Below, in pieces: positions 8,214 through 14,981 of a stretch of 46,209 bases of DNA (its first letter is position 1; each line of letters starts with the position of its first letter). The position numbers and the translations under genes are program-made. The stretch is from an uncultured Bacilli bacterium. GTDB taxonomy: Bacteria; Bacillota_I; Bacilli_A; RF39; UBA660. The stretch is from the NCBI GenBank assembly GCA_947585595.1, contig CANPXB010000010.1:1-46209 (forward strand), in the 5' to 3' direction. The notes beneath the pieces were generated by a model. It ran no database searches, was not told where the DNA came from, and saw only the letters and a program-made list of their open reading frames with translations.

Positions 8214-9242
8214 ATGAAAGAAAAAGAAGAAATTGGTAAACTAATTGCTGATGCCCGTAAAAAGAAAAAACTTACGCAACAAGAACTGGCTAAAATATTA
8301 ATGGTTTCTGATAAAGCTGTTTCTAATTGGGAGACAGGTAAAAACTATCCTGACTTAATATATTTAAAAGATATATCTAAATATTTAGATATTGATTTAA
8401 TAAATTTAATTGTTGATAAACATCATAAAGATTATAGTAAAATACTGAAAATATTGTTTTATGTATTAATGGTTATTTTAACAACTTTAATTGTATTTTT
8501 ACTTACTTATTTTATAAATAATTATAATAAGTTTAAATTTTATAATATTAGTTTAGATAGTAAGAAATATGTGATTAATGATAGTTATTTAATGATTGAT
8601 AATAATGAAGTAATCTTAAGTTTAAATGATATAGAAGGAGATTATGATTATAAAGTTACATTATATTATTTAAATGGTAATAATAAATATGTATTAGCTA
8701 CAAAGAATAATTATAAATATATAAAGATAGAAGAAAATTTAAATAATTTAGTATACTTTAATAAAGATATATTAAATAACTTAGATAAATTATATTTAGA
8801 AATAGAATATGTTAAAGATGATAAACAAGTAAAAGAAAATATTAGTTTAATATTTAAAGAAAAAAGTATTAATAATAAATTGTATTATATAAATAAAAAT
8901 TATCAAAAGAAAAAAGTTTCTGATAAAGTTATTACTTTATTAAATAATAATGGTTATGTAAGAAGTGATAATAATACTTATATTAAGAATAAAGATAATT
9001 TAACTTTAGAATATAATGTAATTGATATGACATATTCTTATACTTTAGAAGAAAATAATATGAAATATATGGCTTATTATGAAGTAGATAATAATATTAT
9101 GCATTATGCAGTAGAATATCAAGATGTGATAGTTGAAGAATTTACTTATCAAGATGATAAAGTATCTTGTTTAATAGGTAAATGTGAAAATAATAAAGAA
9201 CTTATGGATAACTTCTTTAAGGAATATAACTTAGTAAAATAA
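8214..9242 (+). CDS. Membrane-anchored XRE-family transcription regulator with extracytoplasmic domain
   Basis: Residues 6-62 form a classic XRE/Cro-type helix-turn-helix (IGKLIADARKKKKLTQQELA ... SDKAVSNWETGKNYPDL). A single transmembrane helix follows at about residues 78-101, then a domain of some 240 Asn/Tyr/Lys-rich residues predicted to lie outside the membrane, which I do not recognise. The order suggests a one-component sensor: signal sensed outside, DNA bound inside. It lies between two paralogous exported proteins, and each promoter carries the same pair of palindromic sites, so it probably regulates both and, through the first, itself. The start ATG follows AAGGAG. Confidence 0.85.
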   Translation: MKEKEEIGKLIADARKKKKLTQQELAKILMVSDKAVSNWETGKNYPDLIYLKDISKYLDIDLINLIVDKHHKDYSKILKILFYVLMVILTTLIVFLLTYFINNYNKFKFYNISLDSKKYVINDSYLMIDNNEVILSLNDIEGDYDYKVTLYYLNGNNKYVLATKNNYKYIKIEENLNNLVYFNKDILNNLDKLYLEIEYVKDDKQVKENISLIFKEKSINNKLYYINKNYQKKKVSDKVITLLNNNGYVRSDNNTYIKNKDNLTLEYNVIDMTYSYTLEENNMKYMAYYEVDNNIMHYAVEYQDVIVEEFTYQDDKVSCLIGKCENNKELMDNFFKEYNLVK

Positions 9243-9246
9243 TTAC

Positions 9247-9294
9247 TCTAGTTAAACTAGAATACTTAGATAATTTAATTCTAGTTAAACTAGG
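9247..9294. promoter_or_regulatory. Paired palindromic operators upstream of gene 9346
   Basis: Site 1 (9247-9261) is TCTAGTTAAACTAGA, identical to the site at 7539. Site 2 (9280-9294) is TCTAGTTAAACTAGG. Centre spacing is again 33 bp. Site 1 begins five bases after the regulator's stop codon, so the whole regulatory region is squeezed into a 103-bp intergenic gap. Confidence 0.8.
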
Positions 9295-9323
9295 TTGATA
9301 ACTTAAAAATTAAATAATATATT
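9295..9323 (+). promoter_or_regulatory. Promoter of the second exported-protein gene
   Basis: TTGATA, 17 bp, TATATT. The -35 abuts operator site 2 exactly as in the copy at 7587-7615. Confidence 0.7.
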
Positions 9324-9345
9324 TGAGTTAAGAAAGGAGTAAAGT

Positions 9346-9966
9346 ATGAAAAAGAAAAAAGTAAATACTAATAGATTAACATTACAAGAAGTTGTTATTT
9401 CTTTATTTGTTGTCTTAGTATTAGGAGTAGCAATAAGCTTTGGTTCATCATTTATTGTAAATGTATTTGCCGAAGAAGATTCTAATTCTGATTACTCTAA
9501 TGTTGAATGGGAAGATTTAAAAGAATCACCTTATACTTTAGAGGAAATATATGAATTTATATCTTCAAAGAAATATTTAGAGATAAGTACTAAAGATGAA
9601 GAATGGTTAGGATATAATAAGGTTATAACTCATTTTTACGAATACTTTAGTAAAGATACACCATTTATGATTTATGATAAAAAATTAAGATCATATTGGG
9701 GAGATTACGAAGATGTTAAGGCCGAAGAAGTTAATACAATTATGATAGATTATGATGAGTATATAAAAATTACTAAAGGTGATGGAGAAGCAGCTTTTTG
9801 GATTGAATTGTCTGACAATGATTTTAAAACAAATAGAAGCTTATATGTTTATCGAGTTTGGAAACTTGATCATGCTGCTCGTGATGTAGTTGGTTCATGT
9901 TATGAAATTAATAGGTGTGCTAATCCAGAAGAAAATAATAATTATAAGGAAGAAGGAAATATTTAA
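9346..9966 (+). CDS. Exported protein, paralogue of 7636-8187
   Basis: 206 residues. A long hydrophobic helix (about 17-41) ends in NVFAEED and may be a cleavable signal or an anchor. The exported domain shares with gene 7636 the blocks PYTLEEIYEFIS, THFYEYFSKDT, NTIMIDYDEYIKIT, and AAR ... GSC ... INRC, including two conserved cysteines. Function is unknown. A surface ligand or co-sensor for the XRE protein, or an effector it controls, are both possible. AAAGGAG precedes the ATG. It has its own operator-bearing promoter and a terminator at its stop, so it can be expressed apart from the regulator. Confidence 0.75.
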   Translation: MKKKKVNTNRLTLQEVVISLFVVLVLGVAISFGSSFIVNVFAEEDSNSDYSNVEWEDLKESPYTLEEIYEFISSKKYLEISTKDEEWLGYNKVITHFYEYFSKDTPFMIYDKKLRSYWGDYEDVKAEEVNTIMIDYDEYIKITKGDGEAAFWIELSDNDFKTNRSLYVYRVWKLDHAARDVVGSCYEINRCANPEENNNYKEEGNI

Positions 9967-9999
9967 ATAAGGGAGATATATTTGAATATTTCTTTTTTT
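9956..9999 (+). terminator. Probable terminator overlapping the stop of gene 9346
   Basis: 8-bp stem GAAATATT (9956-9963) with AATATTTC (9985-9992), a long loop of about 21 bases, and a T-rich tail. The long loop makes it weaker than its neighbours. Confidence 0.5.
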
Positions 10000-10037
10000 A
10001 TGGGTATAATATGACCTATTAATTAGGGGTGAGTTAT

Positions 10038-11177
10038 ATGCAACTTAATTTTAAAGAAGGAACATTACCTTTAAAAACAGCATCTGGTAGATTATTTAGA
10101 TATAATCGTGAATACTTAGATAGTTTAGTTAGAGAATTAGAAGAATTCTTAGAACAAGAAGAATTTATGAAAACAAGAAGCTTTTCGAGAAAAGTAATGT
10201 TTAATCATGAATTAAAAGCTAATAATACGGTTGAAGGTATTAATGATTCTTTAGCAACTATTGAAAAAGTTATTGAAGATGCTAAAAGAGCTTCTAATAG
10301 TGAGTTAACTCATCGTATTATTAATTTATATCATGGTTATCAGTATATCTTAAAAGGTAAAGGAATAAATAGTGATACTGTTGCTGAATTATATAAAATA
10401 TTAAGTGAAAATTTACTTGGTTTAGAAGATCGAAGAAGAATGGGTGAGAAGTATCGTGAAGCACCTGTTTATATCTTACAAAATGGAAGATTAGATGATA
10501 CGATTGATGAAGGATTACCTTTTGAAGAAGTACCTAAGTATATGGATTCTTTCTTTGAATATGTTAATAATGGGGAAAGATTTAATAATGAAACAGAATA
10601 TTTTATTAAGTCACAGATAATGCATTTTTACTTTGTTTATATTCATCCATATTTTGATATTAATGGAAGAACTAGTAGAACAGTAGCAATGTGGTATTTA
10701 CTTAATAGACATATATATCCATATATTATCTTTAATAGAGCAATTAACTTTGCTCCACATTATGATAAATTAATTAAAGAAGCTAAGGGATATCATGAAC
10801 TTACTAAATTCTTAGAATATATGTTAATTGCTGTTAAAAAAGAACTAGAAAAAGAATATATGATGCATTACTTACATGGTTTATCAGCTAGAGAATGGGG
10901 AGCTGTTGATTATCAAACAGTAGAATATTTACTTTCAATGAATGGTAGTAAGACAGTTATAGATTATACTTGTTTTTATAATAGATTAAATGATAAAAAG
11001 AAAAATAAAGATGTTTATGAAACAATGTTAGAACCATTAATAAGTGATGGTACTATACATGTTGTAAGAGAAACTAAAAAAAGTATGTTTGATGGCCAAA
11101 AGAATTTAGAAATAGAAATATGTCCTGAAAGAATAAATGATATAGATACGAGTATGATTAAAAGATTAAAATTATAA
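10038..11177 (+). CDS. Fic/DOC family protein (AMP-transferase fold)
   Basis: Fic proteins transfer AMP or other nucleotide parts to hydroxyl groups of target proteins. The active-site loop reads HPYFDINGRTSR from about residue 203; it matches HPFxxGNGR except that the glycine before NGR is Ile. An N-terminal inhibitory-helix motif is visible as NNTVEGIN near residue 60, where the consensus (S/T)xxxE(G/N) has Asn at the first position. This makes it a self-inhibited class II type. The C-terminal third looks like a winged-helix region. The GTG at 10029 lies inside the ribosome binding site AGGGGTGA, so ATG 10038 is chosen. Single-gene unit; no separate antitoxin gene is seen. The target is unknown. 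Confidence 0.88.
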   Translation: MQLNFKEGTLPLKTASGRLFRYNREYLDSLVRELEEFLEQEEFMKTRSFSRKVMFNHELKANNTVEGINDSLATIEKVIEDAKRASNSELTHRIINLYHGYQYILKGKGINSDTVAELYKILSENLLGLEDRRRMGEKYREAPVYILQNGRLDDTIDEGLPFEEVPKYMDSFFEYVNNGERFNNETEYFIKSQIMHFYFVYIHPYFDINGRTSRTVAMWYLLNRHIYPYIIFNRAINFAPHYDKLIKEAKGYHELTKFLEYMLIAVKKELEKEYMMHYLHGLSAREWGAVDYQTVEYLLSMNGSKTVIDYTCFYNRLNDKKKNKDVYETMLEPLISDGTIHVVRETKKSMFDGQKNLEIEICPERINDIDTSMIKRLKL

Positions 11178-11204
11178 AGGTAGCTTGAAGATGCTATCTT
11201 TTTT
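11176..11204 (+). terminator. Terminator of the Fic gene
   Basis: 9-bp stem AAAGGTAGC/GCTATCTTT with one G-U pair, 8-base loop, and T-run. Confidence 0.75.
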
Positions 11205-11232
11205 AGTTACAATATATAGTAGGAGTGATAAA

Positions 11233-11574
11233 ATGCCATTTATAGAAATTAAAACTAATAAAGAAATTACTAAAGAAAAAGAATTAAAGATTAAAGCAAG
11301 ATTAGGGGAAGCTATTAGTATTTTAAATAAGAGTGAAAGTTGGTTAATGATTGAGTTTAAAGATAATTGTAAGTTATATTTTAAAGGCTTAGATACTGAA
11401 GGCATAGCTTATATAGCGATTAATTTATATGGAGCTGGTAGTAGGGAAGCTTATAATAGAATGACAGGGGAAGTAACTAATTTGATTAGTAGTGAACTTG
11501 ATATAAGTCCAGGTAATATTTATGTTAGTTATCAAGAATATGATAACTGGGGTTGGAATGGGAGTAATTTTTAA
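11233..11574 (+). CDS. MIF/tautomerase superfamily protein
   Basis: A 113-residue homologue of macrophage migration inhibitory factor and phenylpyruvate tautomerase. The N-terminal MPFIEI supplies the catalytic Pro after Met removal, which decides the start at 11233; AGGAG is eight bases upstream, and longer in-frame extensions to 11185 run into the previous terminator. The family segments SWLMIEF, LYGAGSREAYNRMT, ISPGNIYVSYQE and the C-terminal WGWNGSNF are all present, the last being very characteristic. The protein should form a trimer with keto-enol tautomerase activity; its biological substrate in bacteria is not known. It is followed directly by a small membrane-protein gene. Confidence 0.88.
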   Translation: MPFIEIKTNKEITKEKELKIKARLGEAISILNKSESWLMIEFKDNCKLYFKGLDTEGIAYIAINLYGAGSREAYNRMTGEVTNLISSELDISPGNIYVSYQEYDNWGWNGSNF

Positions 11575-11576
11575 AG

Positions 11577-11861
11577 ATGAAATCATTTAGAGAATTAGAT
11601 AGTAATAAACAAAATGAGTTAAGAAGAGAATATAGAGATAAATATGAAGCAGAATATCGTTATTCAATTCATTTATTTATTTTATATACCATCTTGGGTA
11701 TAGTTTCTTTAGTGGGACTTATAGCAATATTTTATGAACCATATATGGGAACAATACTTTTTGTAACTTCATTTATTCTTACAGGAATAGTATTATACTT
11801 CTTATGTTTATCTAATCAGAACTTTTATAAGTTTTTAGCTAAAAAAGGTTATAAAAAATAG
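11577..11861 (+). CDS. Small membrane protein with two transmembrane helices
   Basis: 94 residues: a charged N-terminal helix (about 1-27), two hydrophobic segments (about 30-50 and 58-80), and a basic C-terminus. No family is recognised. It starts two bases after the tautomerase stop, which suggests translational coupling, since no good ribosome binding site is placed for it apart from a distant GGGAG. It shares a bidirectional terminator with tmcAL. Confidence 0.65.
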   Translation: MKSFRELDSNKQNELRREYRDKYEAEYRYSIHLFILYTILGIVSLVGLIAIFYEPYMGTILFVTSFILTGIVLYFLCLSNQNFYKFLAKKGYKK

Positions 11862-11880
11862 GACTTTTAGGAGTCCTTTT
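11860..11880. terminator. Bidirectional terminator
   Basis: AGGACT ... AGTCCT stem (11860-11865 with 11872-11877) with a T-run on the plus strand and an A-run (T on the minus strand) upstream. It overlaps the stops of both convergent genes. Confidence 0.7.
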
Positions 11881-12988
11881 TGATTGGAATATTTTTATTA
11901 TCAAAGTTATTTAGATTTTGTTTAGTAGCTTGTTCAAAAAGATAAGCAGCTTTTAATTCATATTTATAAACATTAGAATCTTTATTAGGAGTTAATGATA
12001 AAGAAATATCTTTTTTAACTTTATTTAAATATTCTTGACCTTGTTGATTAAAACCTAATATTTTAAGATAATCTAAAGTAGTGTGTTTATTATCTTCTTT
12101 AGTTAAACCGATTAAGATATGAAGTAACATACGATTTATTTTATTATAAGTATATCTTTTAGTTTTAACATTACTAATTAGTTCATCAAAGTTATGGGAT
12201 TCATTAATGTATTTAAGTAAACGATATTCAATACCTTCATCAACATCTAAATAAATACTTAAGTCTTGATCAGTTAAGATTTTAAATTTTAGTAAATTAA
12301 ATAGATTATCATTAGAGATATCTTTTATATAAGGTAAGACATCAGAAGGTAGATATTTATCTATTGGTTCATTATTTTTAAGTTTTTCTCTAATATTAGT
12401 AGCACTTATTATATCATCTGTTGATGATGTATCATGATAGTCATTTGTTCTTTTAATAGTTTCAGCAATGATAGAGGGATTTATTTTTCTAATAGCTTTT
12501 AGATATGATATACCTAGTAAGTCATTAGGGTTATTAATGTCTTCTTCGATATTTAAAGCTTTTTTCATTGCTGTAGGATAGTTAAGTCCTTCATCTAAAT
12601 ATTTTTTGACATTATCTTCATAGTTTGGATCATTAAGTTCAATATCAACTACTTTATTAAGTAAGTCAATATTATTAGATTCACTACCAAAAATAATTCT
12701 TTCAACTTTTAATTCATTTAATAATTTAAGACTTGTATATGCAAAGATATCAGCTGATTGAGTACCAAAGATAAATGGTAATTCAAGAACAATATCACAA
12801 TTATGATTTAATGATATATTAACTTTATCTTCTTTAGATAGAATAGATATATTTCCTCTCTCTGTAAAATAACCATTTAAGATTAAGATAATTAAAGAAT
12901 CAGGATATTTTTCTTTAATTTTATTTAGATGATATAAATGACCATTATGAAATGGATTATATTCAGCTATGATACCAATAATATGCAT
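11867..12988 (-). CDS. tmcAL: tRNA(Met) cytidine acetate ligase
   Basis: The N-terminus IIGIIAEYNPFHNGHLYHL holds the nucleotidyltransferase HxGH motif (HNGH). ERGNISILSK and the LELPFIFGTQSADIFA segment are typical of the TmcAL (YlbM) family. These enzymes activate acetate with ATP and attach it to C34 of elongator tRNA-Met, giving N4-acetylcytidine, which helps AUA/AUG discrimination. The 373-residue length is normal. GAAGG lies eight bases before the ATG on the minus strand. It is divergent from yceD-rpmF, an arrangement seen in many Bacillota. Confidence 0.93.
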   Translation of the reverse strand: MHIIGIIAEYNPFHNGHLYHLNKIKEKYPDSLIILILNGYFTERGNISILSKEDKVNISLNHNCDIVLELPFIFGTQSADIFAYTSLKLLNELKVERIIFGSESNNIDLLNKVVDIELNDPNYEDNVKKYLDEGLNYPTAMKKALNIEEDINNPNDLLGISYLKAIRKINPSIIAETIKRTNDYHDTSSTDDIISATNIREKLKNNEPIDKYLPSDVLPYIKDISNDNLFNLLKFKILTDQDLSIYLDVDEGIEYRLLKYINESHNFDELISNVKTKRYTYNKINRMLLHILIGLTKEDNKHTTLDYLKILGFNQQGQEYLNKVKKDISLSLTPNKDSNVYKYELKAAYLFEQATKQNLNNFDNKNIPIKKDS

Positions 12989-13028
12989 ATTAAGACCTTC
13001 TTTATATCTTTAATTTTATTATATTAAG

Positions 13029-13057
13029 TTGTATTATTCAAGAAAAGTTGGTATAAT
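13029..13057 (+). promoter_or_regulatory. Promoter of yceD-rpmF
   Basis: TTGTAT, 17 bp, TATAAT (13052-13057). It is followed by a 22-base leader to the start at 13080. Confidence 0.75.
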
Positions 13058-13079
13058 GGTCTAGCTAGTGGGTGAAGAT

Positions 13080-13559
13080 ATGTATATTGATTTAGCTAAA
13101 ATAGATGAAAAAGGAATAGTTATTGATGATGTCGTATCTTTTGGTGATGAATATTTAAAAAAGACATCAATAAAGAAATTAGATAATGTTAAAGTAAAAG
13201 GTCGTGCTTATTATAGTGTGACTAATGAGATTGTCTTTGATTGCCATGTTGAAGGTAAAATGACTTTATTAGATGCTATGGATTTAGAACCAGTTGATTA
13301 TCCATTTAGTTTTGAAATATCAGAAGTATTAAGTGAAAATGCACAAGAAATCAATAAAAATGAGTTAAAAACACTTGATATTATGGATATTTTATGGCAA
13401 AATATTGTACTAGAGGTTCCAATTAGCTTTCGTGCTAACCCTGATAAAAAATATGAAATGTCAGGTGATGGTTGGGAACTAGTAGATGAAGAAAATAAAA
13501 AGGTAGATCCAAGATTAGCTCCTTTGTTAGAGCTACTTGATAAAGAAGGGAAGGAGTGA
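13080..13559 (+). CDS. yceD: YceD family protein (DUF177)
   Basis: A 159-residue acidic protein. The central segment [25 protein letters not shown], the [22 protein letters not shown] region and the C-terminal [15 protein letters not shown] are the DUF177 pattern. YceD accompanies rpmF in most bacteria and is implicated in 23S rRNA or 50S biogenesis. The usual CxxC pair is not present here. The GTG at 13068 is discarded; ATG 13080 follows GGTGAAG. rpmF starts five bases after its stop, so the two are translationally linked. Confidence 0.9.
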   Translation: MYIDLAKIDEKGIVIDDVVSFGDEYLKKTSIKKLDNVKVKGRAYYSVTNEIVFDCHVEGKMTLLDAMDLEPVDYPFSFEISEVLSENAQEINKNELKTLDIMDILWQNIVLEVPISFRANPDKKYEMSGDGWELVDEENKKVDPRLAPLLELLDKEGKE

Positions 13560-13563
13560 TATC

Positions 13564-13758
13564 ATGGCAGTTCCTTTTAGAAGAACAAGTAAAACTAAAA
13601 AAAGAATGCGTCGTACTCACTTAAAAAAAGAAGTTGGAACTTTAACTAAATGTCCTAAATGTGGAGCAACTATCCAACCTCATCGTGCATGTATGAAATG
13701 TGGTTACTATAAAGGTAAAGAAGTAATCGCAATGCAAGAAGACGCTACTGAAGAATAG
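13564..13758 (+). CDS. rpmF: 50S ribosomal protein L32, zinc-ribbon form
   Basis: 64 residues starting [17 protein letters not shown], with four cysteines in CPKC and CMKC pairs. This is the zinc-binding version of L32, as opposed to the Cys-free copies induced under zinc starvation. The start is fixed by the MAVP N-terminus and by GGAAGGAGTGAT just upstream; the in-frame ATG at 13537 lies inside yceD and is not used. Confidence 0.97.
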   Translation: MAVPFRRTSKTKKRMRRTHLKKEVGTLTKCPKCGATIQPHRACMKCGYYKGKEVIAMQEDATEE

Positions 13759-13767
13759 TTTACAATG

Positions 13768-13791
13768 CTACTTTTTAAGTAGTTTTTTTTT
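13768..13791 (+). terminator. Terminator of yceD-rpmF
   Basis: Stem CTACTT/AAGTAG with TTT loop and a run of nine T. Confidence 0.8.
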
Positions 13792-13833
13792 ATGCTTTTT
13801 TAAGATATAATTAATTATAGTAGAGGTGCGATA

Positions 13834-14490
13834 ATGAAAAGAAGAATATTATTACTAATTTCTATTTTATTATTAACGTCTTGTGGAGAGAAAACATTAA
13901 CTTGTGATAGAGGAGAACTATCTGGGGAACAATGTATAATACATGAAACTAAAGAAGTATCTTATAAATGTCAACCAGGTTATGATTATGATAAAAAATT
14001 AAAACAATGTGTTAATGTAATGACTATTGATGCTAAACCTAAGTTTATTTGTAATAAAGGTTATTATCAAGGTGATGGTAAATGTATTAGTACTAAAGTA
14101 TATGCCCAAACTTATGAAAGACATTGTATATCTAAGAATATTAGTGATGATGATGAATTAAGTACAACAGAAGCTAGAGAAGATGGATGCTTTGAAAAGA
14201 TTTGCTTAGAAGTAGCAGATGATGGAACTTGTGCAGAATTTAAAGAAACTAAAATAGATTATACTGTTGATTGGGCTTGTCCGGATGGAACTAAACAAAT
14301 AGATGGAGAATGTCGTAAAACATCTTATCAAGGTAAGAGTTATAGTTGTGAAATAGGTACTTTAGATGGTAAAAAATGTATTATTGAAAAGACAAGTGAA
14401 GCAACTATTAAATGTGATGATGGTTATACATTAAATGAAAAAGATAATATTTGTGAAAGAACAATTTATGAAGAAGCATATTTAAAATAA
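13834..14490 (+). CDS. Cysteine-rich repeat lipoprotein
   Basis: 218 residues. The N-terminus ends in the lipobox LLTSC (Cys 17), so it is a lipoprotein on the outer face of the membrane. The mature part is a chain of roughly seven short units of the type C-x2-G-[YT]-x(4-9)-C, for example CDDGYTLNEKDNIC, with one longer insert. The cysteines probably pair within units, giving a rod of small disulfide knots reminiscent of EGF-like or VSP-like proteins. The paralogue at 18095 has the same plan. No enzyme motif is visible. GAGGTG precedes the ATG. The stop lies in the terminator hairpin. Confidence 0.8.
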   Translation: MKRRILLLISILLLTSCGEKTLTCDRGELSGEQCIIHETKEVSYKCQPGYDYDKKLKQCVNVMTIDAKPKFICNKGYYQGDGKCISTKVYAQTYERHCISKNISDDDELSTTEAREDGCFEKICLEVADDGTCAEFKETKIDYTVDWACPDGTKQIDGECRKTSYQGKSYSCEIGTLDGKKCIIEKTSEATIKCDDGYTLNEKDNICERTIYEEAYLK

Positions 14491-14505
14491 TAAATATGTT
14501 TTTTT
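14477..14505 (+). terminator. Terminator overlapping the lipoprotein stop
   Basis: CATATTT/AAATATG stem (7 bp) and seven T. It includes the last codons of the lipoprotein gene. Confidence 0.7.
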
Positions 14506-14513
14506 ATGTAATA

Positions 14514-14558
14514 TTTGATACAAAAAGTGCTGTTTTTGATACAAATGCTTGATATAAT
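14514..14558 (+). promoter_or_regulatory. Promoter region of the candidate toxin gene with direct repeats
   Basis: TGATATAAT at 14550-14558 is an extended -10. Two copies of TTTGATACAAA (14514-14524 and 14535-14545) are 21 bp apart, two helical turns, and may bind a regulator. The predicted transcription start is about 14565. Confidence 0.6.
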
Positions 14559-14564
14559 TTTTAT

Positions 14565-14796
14565 AGGGAATATTAGTTGTTGAATGTCTACCAAATCTCT
14601 TATAGAGAGGAGGTTTGATAAAGATGAAAACTAAGACTTTTGTTATAAAAATTCTAAAGCTCATTGTTATCATTTTATTTCTCCTTATCGTTATGATAAT
14701 AGTAATAAAAAAATGACACTTAATTCTTCATTGAATTAAATGTCTAAACAATATTAATTGGGTAGGCATTCAACTCGCAAAAACTGAATGTTCCCT
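14565..14796 (+). other. Long-range complementary ends of the toxin mRNA
   Basis: The 5' end and 3' end of the predicted transcript can pair. AGGGAATATT (14565-14574) matches AATGTTCCCT (14787-14796) with one mismatch, and GTTGAATGTCTACC (14579-14592) matches GGTAGGCATTCAAC (14761-14774) with one mismatch. A local hairpin, TCTCT/AGAGA, sits at the start of the AGGAGG ribosome binding site (14608-14613). Such end-to-end folding keeps type I toxin mRNAs untranslated. Confidence 0.7.
14624..14716 (+). CDS. Candidate type I toxin: 30-residue hydrophobic peptide
   Basis: A small ORF with a very strong ribosome binding site (AGGAGG, 10 bases upstream). The peptide begins MKTKTFVIKILKL, continues as an almost pure Ile/Leu/Val/Phe/Met helix (about residues 13-28), and ends in two lysines before TGA. 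Basic ends and one membrane-spanning helix are typical of type I toxins such as Fst, TxpA or BsrG, although I see no direct sequence match to a named family. The mRNA ends are complementary, and an opposite-strand terminator overlaps its 3' part. A plain small membrane protein is the alternative. Confidence 0.65.
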   Translation: MKTKTFVIKILKLIVIILFLLIVMIIVIKK

Positions 14797-14823
14797 TTTA
14801 TATTTTATTCAAGTTTCCTTGAC
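14707..14823 (-). ncRNA. Candidate antisense antitoxin RNA
   Basis: On the minus strand, an 11-pair hairpin (GACA-TTAATTC arms at 14715-14726 and 14733-14744, one mismatch) is followed by A and seven U (14713-14707), an excellent intrinsic terminator that has no gene to serve on that strand. It implies an RNA of about 100-120 bases reading leftward through the 3' part of the toxin transcript. A weak promoter candidate is TTGTAA (14858-14853), 17 bp, TACGAT (14835-14830). The 5' end is a guess. A 10-bp hairpin AAAACAATTT/AAATTGTTTT at 14841-14866 lies next to it. Confidence 0.5.
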
Positions 14824-14886
14824 ATATTCATCGTATCATAAAAACAATTTTTTTACAAATTGTTTTAATGATTGTTTTTAATACTA

Positions 14887-14915
14887 ACTAAGTAAAATTG
14901 CCATAACTACTTAGT
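14887..14915 (-). terminator. Hairpin after the KilA-N reading frame
   Basis: Perfect 8-bp inverted repeat ACTAAGTA/TACTTAGT. On the minus strand it sits at the end of the extended KilA-N frame (TAG at 14909-14907), as terminators do for many genes here. The U-run is weak. Confidence 0.45.
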
Positions 14916-14981
14916 ATCTATTAATTTTTTATTTAAGTTTTCCAATTCCTTTATAGACTTGTCATTTGCTAATATTTTCAT
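14907..14981 (-). pseudogene. Detached C-terminal tail of the KilA-N protein
   Basis: Directly after the TAA of the KilA-N gene, the same frame stays open for 24 codons, starting with ATG and ending at TAG 14909-14907. The peptide (MKILANDKSIKELENL and on) continues the helical C-terminus expected for KilA-N proteins. Reading the stop as CAA gives AIRQMKIL, a natural family ending. It could also be re-initiated from the ATG, which abuts the stop. Confidence 0.55.

Noticed and set aside
14482-14673. Minus-strand ORF of 63 codons over the toxin region
   Set aside because: It has no ribosome binding site, is rich in residues forced by the opposite-strand AT sequence, and overlaps a far better supported small ORF and terminators on the plus strand.
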